Below, piece after piece: positions 14,482-20,792 of a stretch of DNA of 26,487 nucleotides (position 1 is the first letter of the stretch; every line of letters begins with the position of its first letter). The notes beneath the pieces are model-generated. The model was not told the origin of the DNA. It worked only from the letters and a program-made list of their open reading frames with translations, and made no database searches. The position numbers and the translations under genes were made by a program. The stretch comes from a virus. The DNA lies in IMG/VR virus record IMGVR_UViG_3300042305_002097, positions 1-26,487 of that record; one strand, given 5' to 3'.

Positions 14482-14510
14482 TTGACGAACCGTAATTCCC
14501 GGGCCATAAC
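14482..14510 (+). promoter_or_regulatory. Candidate sigma-70 promoter
   Basis: TTGACG (14482-14487, five of six to consensus) is followed after 17 bases by CATAAC (14505-14510, four of six). The box pair lies in a true intergenic gap 40 bases before a gene with a perfect AGGAGGTCATC ribosome site. It would drive the 14550-18279 block, which may end at the hairpin at 18288. Confidence 0.45.
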
Positions 14511-14549
14511 ACCCGCATCACCGCGCCGCGTGGCGCTTAGGAGGTCATC

Positions 14550-14750
14550 ATGATCGCATGCTCAATCGGTCGCAAGCGCCACACGTGGCGCAGGTCTAAC
14601 ATCGGCTGCCGGGAAAACCCCGGCGTCGTTTCGCTCGGCGGGACGCTTCTTGCGTTCGTCGACCAGTGCCCGCACTGCGGCACCGTCCGCACCGTCCGCC
14701 GGGACTACGTCACCCGGCGCTCGTCCACCTCCTATGAGGTTGCGCCGTGA
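14550..14750 (+). CDS. Small hypothetical protein with a CPHC motif
   Basis: ATG 14550 follows AGGAGGTCATC, a near-ideal ribosome site. The 66-residue product is basic at the N-terminus (IGRKRHTWRRSNIGC) and has a CPHCGTVRTVRRDYV hairpin that could be half of a zinc knuckle. Earlier cysteines (positions 4 and 20) may complete the site. The next gene starts at an overlapping GTGA. The function is unknown. Confidence 0.6.
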   Translation: MIACSIGRKRHTWRRSNIGCRENPGVVSLGGTLLAFVDQCPHCGTVRTVRRDYVTRRSSTSYEVAP

Positions 14751-14983
14751 GACATCACCCCGACGGCTGGGAACTTCCCGAACCCCTCGACGCCGCCGAC
14801 GCCGCCGACGTCGACCGGCTCGTTTCCGACGACGAGCTCCCGGACTACGTCCTCGACTGCTTGGACGAGTACACCCCCGCGGAATTGCTTGACGCGAAGC
14901 GCGACGTCCTCGCCGCTCGCCTGCAGGCTGAGCGCGACGAGGCCCGTTGCGACTCCCGCCGCTCGCGCTGGGGGGATGACTGA
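14747..14983 (+). CDS. Small acidic hypothetical protein
   Basis: GTG 14747 overlaps the upstream TGA and has GAGG in place. The 78-residue product is strongly acidic in residues 10-45 (Asp, Glu, Ala, Leu) and helical and basic at the end (LAARLQAERDEARCDSRRSR). Acidic early phage proteins often act as DNA mimics or bind host enzymes. That is only a possibility here. Confidence 0.55.
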   Translation: MRHHPDGWELPEPLDAADAADVDRLVSDDELPDYVLDCLDEYTPAELLDAKRDVLAARLQAERDEARCDSRRSRWGDD

Positions 14984-15123
14984 TGCCCGCCATTTTCCTG
15001 GGCGTGCTTTTGCTCCTCGCCGGGGGCAACGCCCAGGTTTTCCCGGCCCTGCTTTTCTTCGCTTTGCCGATTGTCATCCCCTGCGCGCTCGTCGCGCTGT
15101 TCATTGGAGGAACCAAGCAATGA
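14983..15123 (+). CDS. Tiny two-span membrane protein
   Basis: ATG 14983 overlaps the upstream TGA (TGATG) and the stop overlaps the next ATG (ATGA). The 46-residue product is almost wholly hydrophobic: IFLGVLLLLAGG (4-15), a turn, then a longer span near residues 19-42 (VFPALLFFALPIVIPCALVA). It ends GGTKQ, and those codons also form the GGAGGAACC ribosome site of the next gene. It could be a holin-like or membrane-targeting peptide, though it lies far from the probable lysis genes. The coupled start and stop support a real gene. Confidence 0.55.
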   Translation: MPAIFLGVLLLLAGGNAQVFPALLFFALPIVIPCALVALFIGGTKQ

Positions 15124-15377
15124 CCGCCAAACTCACCCACGCCGACGTCGCCGCCGAGCTCGTCGCCACGTACGCCCGCCTGCGCGGGCTCTCCTCACTG
15201 CTCGACCTCAGCGTGGCGCGCGAGTCCGCGACCGCCGCCATGATCGAGACCGCCGCGAGCACCGCCCTCGGCGCCGCGTTCCGGCTCGACTCGGAAGCCG
15301 CCGAATCCGCCGCGCGCTCGCCCCGTTGCGACATCGCCGCGCAGCAGCTCGCCTGCCACGGGCTGGTGCAACCGTGA
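15120..15377 (+). CDS. Small helical hypothetical protein
   Basis: ATG 15120 has GGAGGAACC upstream and overlaps the preceding stop. The 85-residue product is Ala-rich and mostly helical (THADVAAELVATYARLRGLS, MIETAASTALGAAFRLDSEA). No recognised motif is present. The next gene begins at an overlapping GTG (GTGA). Confidence 0.6.
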   Translation: MTAKLTHADVAAELVATYARLRGLSSLLDLSVARESATAAMIETAASTALGAAFRLDSEAAESAARSPRCDIAAQQLACHGLVQP

Positions 15378-15715
15378 GCCGCGTTGCAGAATCCCGTCAA
15401 CCGTGGGAGCCTGCCACGCTCCCTGACTGGCTCGACTGCGAGCGCGACCGCGTGTGCCAGCTCCTGGGCGAGCGCGTCGCGGAATCCGGGGGTAAGCTCG
15501 ACGCCCGTGCCGAGCACCTCGTGCGCGTGGCGCAGGCGCTCGACTTCGTGACGTGCGCCCCGCTCGGGCACCGCGTCACCGTCCGCGCCATCGGCATTGC
15601 CCTGCGCGCACGCGTCGCGGAGCTCGAGGAGGCCGGCTCTTCGCCCGAGCTGACCGAGGCGCGCGAATTCCTGGGGCACGTCGAGCGCATCCTTGACTGG
15701 ACGCAGAACGGATGA
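15374..15715 (+). CDS. Helical hypothetical protein
   Basis: GTG 15374 overlaps the preceding TGA. The 113-residue product starts SRVAESRQPWEPATLPDWLD and continues as three helical segments (DRVCQLLGERVAES, EHLVRVAQALDFV, AIGIALRARVAELEEAG). It ends in a probable fourth helix. No enzymatic motif is seen. Its start and stop are both coupled to neighbours, so it is co-translated with the recombination block. Confidence 0.6.
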   Translation: MSRVAESRQPWEPATLPDWLDCERDRVCQLLGERVAESGGKLDARAEHLVRVAQALDFVTCAPLGHRVTVRAIGIALRARVAELEEAGSSPELTEAREFLGHVERILDWTQNG

Positions 15716-16104
15716 CGCCCAGGTTCCTTCCGCCTAAGCCCATCAGCGAGTCGACGCTCCGCGAGGTCGACGCGCGCTTGGACCGGCGCATCCGTGAACT
15801 TGAGGCGCAGGTGCATCGGCTCGCCGAACAGGTCGCCGCCCTGCACCTCGGGTCCACCTGCCACCCTGACTGGGTGAATCCCGGAAAGGGTAGCGTCGCC
15901 GCCGCGCGCCGCGCCTCGGTCGTCGAGGCGGTGCTCGCAGCCGCCGGACCCCGGGGCATGAACCTGCCCGAGCTGTCCGCCTACCTTCACATTCCCATGG
16001 GTCGGCGCGACACGGTGTTTGCCGACCTCTCGTACCTCATCGCAGAAGAACGCGCCGAGCGCGTGCCCACCCGCGCCAAGCGTTGGCGCATCAAGGAGAA
16101 ATGA
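15712..16104 (+). CDS. Coiled-coil protein with a possible winged-helix end
   Basis: ATG 15712 overlaps the preceding TGA. Residues 14-47 form a coiled coil (STLREVDARLDRRIRELEAQ and onward). Residues 60-130 look like a winged helix: ASVVEAVLAAAGPRGMNLPE, SAYLHIPMGRRDTVFADLSY, then a basic RVPTRAKRWRIKEK wing. This layout suggests a dimeric DNA-binding protein just ahead of the recombination genes. It is a prediction from pattern only. Confidence 0.6.
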   Translation: MTPRFLPPKPISESTLREVDARLDRRIRELEAQVHRLAEQVAALHLGSTCHPDWVNPGKGSVAAARRASVVEAVLAAAGPRGMNLPELSAYLHIPMGRRDTVFADLSYLIAEERAERVPTRAKRWRIKEK

Positions 16105-16106
16105 CC

Positions 16107-16814
16107 ATGGCCAAGACCAAGACCGCCCCCACCGTGACGACCATCGACCCGCAGCACCCGAACCTCGCCCTGTGGGAGAGCGTCCAAGCGACGGACCCGG
16201 ACTACACCAAGTCGTTCTCCCGCTCCGGCGGATTCCGGGGCACCGCGATCAACCACACCTACCAACAGAAGAGGGCCACCCAGGCCTTCGGCCCGAAGGG
16301 CCTGGGCTGGGGCTCGCGCGTCATCGAGGAGCGGTACGCCGAGGGCGCACCGATCTTGCACAAGGACAACGTGATCGGCCGAGAGATCGTCCACGTTCTC
16401 CGCATCGAACTCTGGTACGTGCGCGAGGGCCAGCGCGGCAGCGTCGAGGCCTTCGGTCAAACGCAGTTCGTCGGCAGCAACAAGCACGGGGTCTACACGG
16501 ATGAGGAGGCTCCGAAGAAGAGCCTCACGGACGCGGAGAGCAAGGCGCTCGCGTCGCTCGGATTCTCGGCGGACGTTCACCTCGGGCTGTTCGACGACTC
16601 GAAGTACGTCAACGACCTATCCGCCCGCGTTGCCGAGGCGGAGAAGCCCAAGGGGCCGAGCCTCGCCGAGCTGACTGCCAAGGTCGACGCGGCGTCGAAC
16701 CTCGACGAGCTCAAGGCTGCCGTCGCCCAGGCTGCCGCCCTCAACGACGCGGACCGCACGACCCTGCGCGCCAGCTACACCGCACGCAAGGCGGCGCTCG
16801 AGGCTGCGTCGTGA
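16107..16814 (+). CDS. Putative single-strand annealing/recombination protein
   Basis: ATG 16107 is preferred to ATG 16101 because AAGGAG then sits eight bases upstream. The 235-residue product has a segment order seen in a phage protein family placed with Rad52/Sak-type annealing proteins: GGFRGTAINHTYQQKRATQA, FGPKGLGWG, a HVLRIELWYVREG strand, FGQTQFVG, then KKSLTDAESKALASLGFSAD and HLGLFDDSKYV. The C-terminal 70 residues form a separate Ala-rich helical tail. The next gene is a Cas4-like nuclease, and annealing protein plus exonuclease is the standard phage recombination pair. The family call is moderate; an unrelated DNA-binding function is possible. Confidence 0.6.
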   Translation: MAKTKTAPTVTTIDPQHPNLALWESVQATDPDYTKSFSRSGGFRGTAINHTYQQKRATQAFGPKGLGWGSRVIEERYAEGAPILHKDNVIGREIVHVLRIELWYVREGQRGSVEAFGQTQFVGSNKHGVYTDEEAPKKSLTDAESKALASLGFSADVHLGLFDDSKYVNDLSARVAEAEKPKGPSLAELTAKVDAASNLDELKAAVAQAAALNDADRTTLRASYTARKAALEAAS

Positions 16815-17566
16815 AGCTCCCGATCCTCTCCGCCTCCTCGACCCGGCGGTGGCTCGCATGCGCTCTTAGCGCCCAGTTGCCCCAGGACGAGGGGGAGAAG
16901 CATCCGAGCGCAGCAGTGGGCACCCGGTTCCACGAGCTCGTGGAAGGGGCCATAACGGCCCGGCAATGGCCAACCATCGACCCGCTCGAGGAGCACATGG
17001 CGCCCGCCCTCCGTGCGACGCTCGACTGGTTCGCCACCGTGACCCCGTCCGGGAGCGAGACCATCCTGGCGGAGCAGGCCTACGACCTCGCGCCCCTCGG
17101 AACGTACGTCAAGGGGGAGCGGCGCGAGCCAACGTGGCGAGACTCCATGGTCTGCGAGCGCCTGCCTCGTGGCGGGCACCGCAATTATCCCGGGGCGCGA
17201 AGCCACATCTACGGCACGGCCGACGTCGTCATCCTCGACAAGGGTCACGCCCACGTCATCGACTGGAAGACGGGTCGCGCGAGCGATGACCACGAGCCGC
17301 AGCTCAAGACGCTCGCGCTCATGGTCGCCGAGGCCGAGCACGTGCAGCACGTCACCGCGTCCGCGGTCTACGTGAACCTGCAGACGGCCAAGGTAAAGGC
17401 ACAGACCTGGGTCTTCGACTCGTTCGACCTGCACCTGCACGCGGGAGCCATCACAGGCCTCGCGCGCACGCTGCTCGACAAGCGCACCGCAGACCCGACG
17501 CCCGGCAAGTACTGTTTCTTCTGCCCCGCTGTCGGGTGCCCTGAAAAACTCCGGGGCTCACGATGA
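16811..17566 (+). CDS. PD-(D/E)XK nuclease, Cas4/AddB-like, with Fe-S cysteines
   Basis: GTG 16811 overlaps the preceding TGA. The 251-residue product has the fold's motifs: GTRFHELVE (H41), E88, GTADVVIL (D138), VIDWKTG (D151, K153) and Q164. Four cysteines (C17, C235, C238, C243) have the Cas4/AddB layout of one N-terminal and three C-terminal residues, which bind a 4Fe-4S cluster. It should be a DNA exonuclease that makes single-stranded tails for the preceding annealing protein. The stop overlaps the next ATG (ATGA). Confidence 0.85.
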   Translation: MKLPILSASSTRRWLACALSAQLPQDEGEKHPSAAVGTRFHELVEGAITARQWPTIDPLEEHMAPALRATLDWFATVTPSGSETILAEQAYDLAPLGTYVKGERREPTWRDSMVCERLPRGGHRNYPGARSHIYGTADVVILDKGHAHVIDWKTGRASDDHEPQLKTLALMVAEAEHVQHVTASAVYVNLQTAKVKAQTWVFDSFDLHLHAGAITGLARTLLDKRTADPTPGKYCFFCPAVGCPEKLRGSR

Positions 17567-18078
17567 CCACCACCTTCCGCGGCATCGCCCACACCGCCGA
17601 CGGACAACCTTTCATCCTCACCGAAGAACACGAGAAGAACATGAACGACGACACCCTCCGCCGCATCGAGCAGAAGCTCGACGAACTCCTGAAGATTGCC
17701 AAGGCCACGCCCACGGCGACGGTCGACTACAAGAAGAAGACGGTCGACGACGCAGACCTCGACGGCAAGTACGGCAACCCCGAGGTCCGCATGATCCCGA
17801 GCAAGTGGCACGGCCAGGACTTCAAGGGCTGGAAGTACAGCGACTGCCCGCCCGAGTTCCTCGACGAGCTGTCCGGCATGCTCGACGCCATCAGCCGCAA
17901 GCAGGCGGGCGATCCCGCCAAGGCAAAGTACGCCGACTGGTCGGCGAAGGACGCCGCCCGCGCTCGAGCCTGGGCCGAGCGTCACCGCGCGAAGGGCACC
18001 GGACCCGTGCTCGTGCCGCCCCCGGCGGTGGACTGGGACGGCCCCGGCGACACCATGAGCGACGACATTCCATTCTGA
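17563..18078 (+). CDS. Protein with SSB-type C-terminal acidic tip
   Basis: ATG 17563 overlaps the nuclease stop; ATG 17641 is an alternative start. The 171-residue product contains DADLDGKYGNPEVRMIPSKW, FKGWKYSDCPPEFLDELSGM, a helical middle, a Pro-rich linker (VLVPPPAVDWDGPG) and the end SDDIPF. The last five residues, DDIPF, match the tip by which SSB proteins recruit repair and replication partners. No OB fold is evident. It could be a functional SSB analogue or an SSB-partner decoy of the recombination module. Confidence 0.7.
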   Translation: MTTTFRGIAHTADGQPFILTEEHEKNMNDDTLRRIEQKLDELLKIAKATPTATVDYKKKTVDDADLDGKYGNPEVRMIPSKWHGQDFKGWKYSDCPPEFLDELSGMLDAISRKQAGDPAKAKYADWSAKDAARARAWAERHRAKGTGPVLVPPPAVDWDGPGDTMSDDIPF

Positions 18079-18096
18079 ACCAAGGAGACCAAGACC

Positions 18097-18279
18097 ATGC
18101 GCACCCTCATCGCCCTCGCCATCGTTATCCTGTCCGCGAGCTCGGCCCCTGCCGCTGAGCCGCAGGCCTCCCGCTGCCTCGCCTACCCGCCCTTCTGCCC
18201 GTACGGGCAGGCGCCCCTGTGCGTGTGCGAGAACGACCTCTCGTACAACTGCATCTGGATGTGCGCCTCGACGCGCTGA
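18097..18279 (+). CDS. Secreted six-cysteine peptide
   Basis: ATG 18097 has AAGGAG about ten bases upstream. The 60-residue product starts with a signal peptide (MRTLIALAIVILSASSAPAA, cleavage likely after residue 20). The mature part, about 40 residues, has six cysteines (27, 34, 42, 44, 52, 56), an even number suited to three disulfides in the periplasm. The CPYGQAPLCVC stretch resembles small exported proteins of some high-GC bacteria. A strong hairpin follows, so the gene can form a unit of its own. It may be a host-derived moron gene; the target is unknown. Confidence 0.7.
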   Translation: MRTLIALAIVILSASSAPAAEPQASRCLAYPPFCPYGQAPLCVCENDLSYNCIWMCASTR

Positions 18280-18287
18280 CCAGAACG

Positions 18288-18328
18288 AAGCGCCGGGCCC
18301 CGCACACGTCATACGGGGTCCGGCGTTT
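18288..18328 (+). terminator. Rho-independent-like terminator
   Basis: CGCCGGGCCCCG (18291-18302) pairs with CGGGGTCCGGCG (18314-18325) through 12 pairs with one G-U, leaving an 11-base loop. The stem is followed by TTTC, a short T-tract. It lies nine bases after the stop of the cysteine-rich peptide gene, in a 79-base gap. The short T-run makes it a moderate rather than a strong terminator. Confidence 0.6.
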
Positions 18329-18358
18329 CAACCCATGACCATCACAGGAGATACCAGT

Positions 18359-18655
18359 ATGCCCGCGCACCCCGTCCAAATCCACATTCTCCTCACACAC
18401 GACTCCGGCCGCACCGCCGAGCGCACCTACCTCCGCGACGAGGACGGCTGGGCGCTGCTCACCCGCATGCTCGACAGCGACGGCAACGCGCACGAGGAGG
18501 TCGAGCACCAACTTGAGTTCACCAACGAGGCGCTCTTCGACGCGCTGCAGGCGGTGCATGCAGCCTTCGGGACCATGGTCGTGAGCGGCGACGCCCCGCT
18601 GCCCTCGCTCGTGCCGGTCGACACCCGGCCCCAAGATCCTGGGGTGATGAACTGA
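18359..18655 (+). CDS. Small hypothetical protein
   Basis: ATG 18359 has AGGAG eight to nine bases upstream and is preferred to ATG 18335, which has none. The 98-residue product has a beta strand start (PVQIHILLTHDSGRTAERTY) and a helical middle (DGWALLTRMLDSDG, NEALFDALQAVHAAFG). It ends in a Pro-rich tail. No motif is recognised. The 145 bases after it (18656-18800) hold no supported gene; the only structure there is a small hairpin GTGGA-CTTC-TCCAC at 18751-18764. Confidence 0.6.
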   Translation: MPAHPVQIHILLTHDSGRTAERTYLRDEDGWALLTRMLDSDGNAHEEVEHQLEFTNEALFDALQAVHAAFGTMVVSGDAPLPSLVPVDTRPQDPGVMN

Positions 18656-18800
18656 TTGCGCACCGCGTCCACCCGTGGCACAAAGAACTTGCCCCCGGAA
18701 CTTTGGCGAGTCCCGAGGGCGACAACCAGAACGGCAAGAAGCAGGATAGCGTGGACTTCTCCACCTGTCGAGTGCCTTGCCGCATTCCACGGAGAAGACC

Positions 18801-19022
18801 ATGAGGAAGGCCGTGTTCATCCCGATGTGGGACACGTCACTCGACCCAAAGACGCCGTCGCACGAGCTACGTGTCGAGCTCCACCACGACCACGTATCGC
18901 TGACCATCGGCCACGCCGCTGAGGGTGCTTCGTCGCAGTACAAGTGCCGCATGGCTCCTGCATATGTCCTCGACGTGGCGCGGTTCATGTGGTCCTGCGC
19001 CAAGACACTTGGAGCACTGTGA
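18801..19022 (+). CDS. Small hypothetical protein before the replication genes
   Basis: ATG 18801 follows CGGAGA at six bases. The 73-residue product starts RKAVFIPMWDTS and has a beta-rich middle (HELRVELHHDHVSLTIGHA) and a helix with two cysteines in the second half. The stop overlaps the start of the replication initiator (TGATG), which suggests joint expression. The function is unknown. Confidence 0.6.
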   Translation: MRKAVFIPMWDTSLDPKTPSHELRVELHHDHVSLTIGHAAEGASSQYKCRMAPAYVLDVARFMWSCAKTLGAL

Positions 19023-19714
19023 TGGCCAAGTACGCACAGCTGCACACCGACGATGGGCTCGCCGTCCTGAAGGCTGGCCTGACGAAGGAGTACGTCCTCG
19101 CCCTGACGTTCATCGCCCAGCACGAGGACGTATCCATCCCGGTCCGAGAGTTCGAAAAGGCGATCAAAAAGCTGGCCGAAATCGGTGTCGAACTGAGCCT
19201 CCAGCGAGCCATCGGGAAGACTCTGTCCGACAACGCTCGCTCGAAGCGATACTACGAGAAAACACAGGCGAAGCTGAAAGAGTCTCACGTGAGAACTGAC
19301 GTCAGTCATGACGTCGTACCTCACACGAATCTCTTACCTAGCCCTATCCCTAATCCTTCTCCTGCGGAGAAGGATATTGCGCGCAAGACGCGCAAGCCAA
19401 GGGCCGTCGCCACCTTCGACTCATGGATGCCGAAGGACGACCACATCGCCATCGCCAAGGAGCGCAACCTGAACCTCGCCGCCGAGCACATCGCCATGCG
19501 CGACTGGCTCGCGTCCACCGGCCGGACGTACAAGGACTACGACGCCTTCGCTCGCAACTGGCTACGCCGCGCGACGCCGCAGCGCTCCACACCGATCAAC
19601 ACCGGCAACTATCTGCGGCAGCCGCACCCTCGTGAGATCCCCACCGATCCCGAAGCAGCCAGGGTCTACTGGCTGGGAGAACAGAAAGATGAGCCACGAT
19701 TCGATTTCGGATGA
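19022..19714 (+). CDS. Replication initiator-like protein (phage O-type)
   Basis: ATG 19022 overlaps the upstream TGA and has GGAG eight bases before it. The 230-residue product has an N-terminal helical region (LAVLKAGLTKEYVLALTFIA, REFEKAIKKLAEIGVELSLQ), a variable linker at about residues 88-135 and a C-terminal domain with FDSWMPKDDHIAIAKERNLN, HIAMRDWLASTGRTYKDYDA, FARNWLRRA. That last set is typical of phage replication proteins encoded before a DnaC-like loader. It would bind the origin and recruit the loader. The linker DNA contains palindromes, as lambda O contains its origin. The family level is inferred. Confidence 0.7.
   Translation: MAKYAQLHTDDGLAVLKAGLTKEYVLALTFIAQHEDVSIPVREFEKAIKKLAEIGVELSLQRAIGKTLSDNARSKRYYEKTQAKLKESHVRTDVSHDVVPHTNLLPSPIPNPSPAEKDIARKTRKPRAVATFDSWMPKDDHIAIAKERNLNLAAEHIAMRDWLASTGRTYKDYDAFARNWLRRATPQRSTPINTGNYLRQPHPREIPTDPEAARVYWLGEQKDEPRFDFG
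19283..19375. other. Candidate replication origin inside the initiator gene
   Basis: Two perfect 12-base palindromes abut: TCTCACGTGAGA (19283-19294) and ACTGACGTCAGT (19295-19306). A second TGACGTC follows at 19309. Then comes a pyrimidine-rich stretch with CCTA recurring at a six-base period (ACCTAG CCCTAT CCCTAA, near 19337-19354). A hairpin with ten-base perfect arms and a three-base loop ends it (ATCCTTCTCC/GGAGAAGGAT, 19353-19375). The segment is less GC-rich than its surroundings and encodes the variable linker of the initiator. Confidence 0.45.
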
Positions 19715-20375
19715 CCCGCTCGCGACCATGATCGCCGCGACCATGCAGGCCTCGCTCGCCGCCATGCAGCAGCCCCCTGCGCAGCCGGCCCCGCCTCCGC
19801 CCGTCACGCTCGACGGCCTGCTCGAGAGCCAGGGCGCCAAGTACCTGCCCGAGCGGTACCGCCCCATCGTCTCGTCGGTGCTGGCCAAGGGCGTGCCCGC
19901 CTCGATGCTGCCGCTCATCGAGCATCTGCTCGTCCGCGACGGGCGCACCCCGTTCGTCGTGCTCATCGGCCCGACCGGCGCCGGCAAGACCACGCTCGCG
20001 CTGACCCTGCCGCTGGCCATGGCGCTGCACCTCGGCGAGCGCCGCTTCGAGCGCCCGATGTTCGTCCACGCCGACGACGTGTGCGCAGCCCGCCGCTTCG
20101 CCAAGCTCGGCGACGAGCCCGAGCTCCTGAGCAAGGCGCGCACGAAGCGCCTCGTGATCCTCGACGACGTCATCGGCCAGAAGGACGAGGCCGGTGATCT
20201 CTACCGCGTCATCCGCCACCGCGAGGAGAACGCCCTGTCGACGATCATTACGGCCGGCTTTGGTCGCGCCGATGCTGCCACCTCGTACGGCGAGCAGTTC
20301 GCCCGGCGGATGTTTGCCGGCATCTCCCACATCGTAGCCCCAAAAGGTGTCGAGCCCACCCGCGGCGGCAGGTGA
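19689..20375 (+). CDS. DnaC/IstB-like helicase-loader ATPase
   Basis: ATG 19689 lies within the end of the initiator gene (26-base overlap). The 228-residue product has a Pro/Ala-rich N-terminus (about 1-40) and an AAA+ core: Walker A GPTGAGKTT (94-102), Walker B LVILDD (155-160), sensor-1-like STIITAGFG (184-192) and an arginine region (QFARRMFAGISHI, 203-215). Loaders of this kind place the replicative helicase on origin DNA together with an initiator. No helicase gene is in the window, so the host DnaB is probably used. The possible confusion is with an IstB transposase helper, but no IS element is present. Confidence 0.85.
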   Translation: MSHDSISDDPLATMIAATMQASLAAMQQPPAQPAPPPPVTLDGLLESQGAKYLPERYRPIVSSVLAKGVPASMLPLIEHLLVRDGRTPFVVLIGPTGAGKTTLALTLPLAMALHLGERRFERPMFVHADDVCAARRFAKLGDEPELLSKARTKRLVILDDVIGQKDEAGDLYRVIRHREENALSTIITAGFGRADAATSYGEQFARRMFAGISHIVAPKGVEPTRGGR

Positions 20376-20444
20376 GCCCGACGTGGCTGACCCTAGTGGG
20401 GGAGGAACCAAGAACAGCCGGGACGCATGATACACGAGGACAAC

Positions 20445-20792
20445 ATGAGCGCACTCAAGAAAGCCATCAGTCTGAAGAAGGTCCACAAGAACCCCAAGGG
20501 CGGCCTATCCGAGGCTGGCCGCAAGGCGTACAACCGGTCGACCGGGTCGAACCTCCAGCCGGGGGTCCGAGGCGCCGCCAACACCCCCGAGAAGATGCGC
20601 CGGAAAGGGTCCTTCCTGGCCCGCATGTTCTCGAACCCGACCGGAGGGGCGGTGAAGGACGGAAAGCCCACCAGGAGGGCGCTGAGCGCCGCTGCGTGGG
20701 GTGAGCCCGTGCCGAAGACGACGAGCGCCATGGCCGCCCTTGCCGCCAAGGGTCGGCGGATGCTCGAGAAGTACAAGGCGATGAAGAAATGA
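20445..20792 (+). CDS. Basic conserved phage protein (DUF6321-like)
   Basis: ATG 20445 follows GAGGA at about six bases; ATG 20427 in the same frame is the alternative. The 115-residue product is very basic. Its segments GGLSEAGRKAYNRSTGSNLQPG, TPEKMRRKGSFLARMFSNPTG and KPTRRALSAAAWGEPVPKT (each split here) match a phage family I recall as DUF6321. The stop overlaps the start of the PAPS-reductase-like gene (ATGA), suggesting a shared job. A ribosome-site-like GGAGGAACC at 20400 has no start codon at the right distance. Confidence 0.7.
   Translation: MSALKKAISLKKVHKNPKGGLSEAGRKAYNRSTGSNLQPGVRGAANTPEKMRRKGSFLARMFSNPTGGAVKDGKPTRRALSAAAWGEPVPKTTSAMAALAAKGRRMLEKYKAMKK

Noticed and set aside
19689-20375. 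IstB-type transposition helper
   Set aside because: There is no transposase gene or terminal inverted repeat nearby, and the replication initiator next door explains the ATPase better.
20372-20704. GTG-start frame overlapping the DUF6321-like gene
   Set aside because: Its product is Pro/Gln/Arg-rich with no motif. The other frame has conserved family segments.
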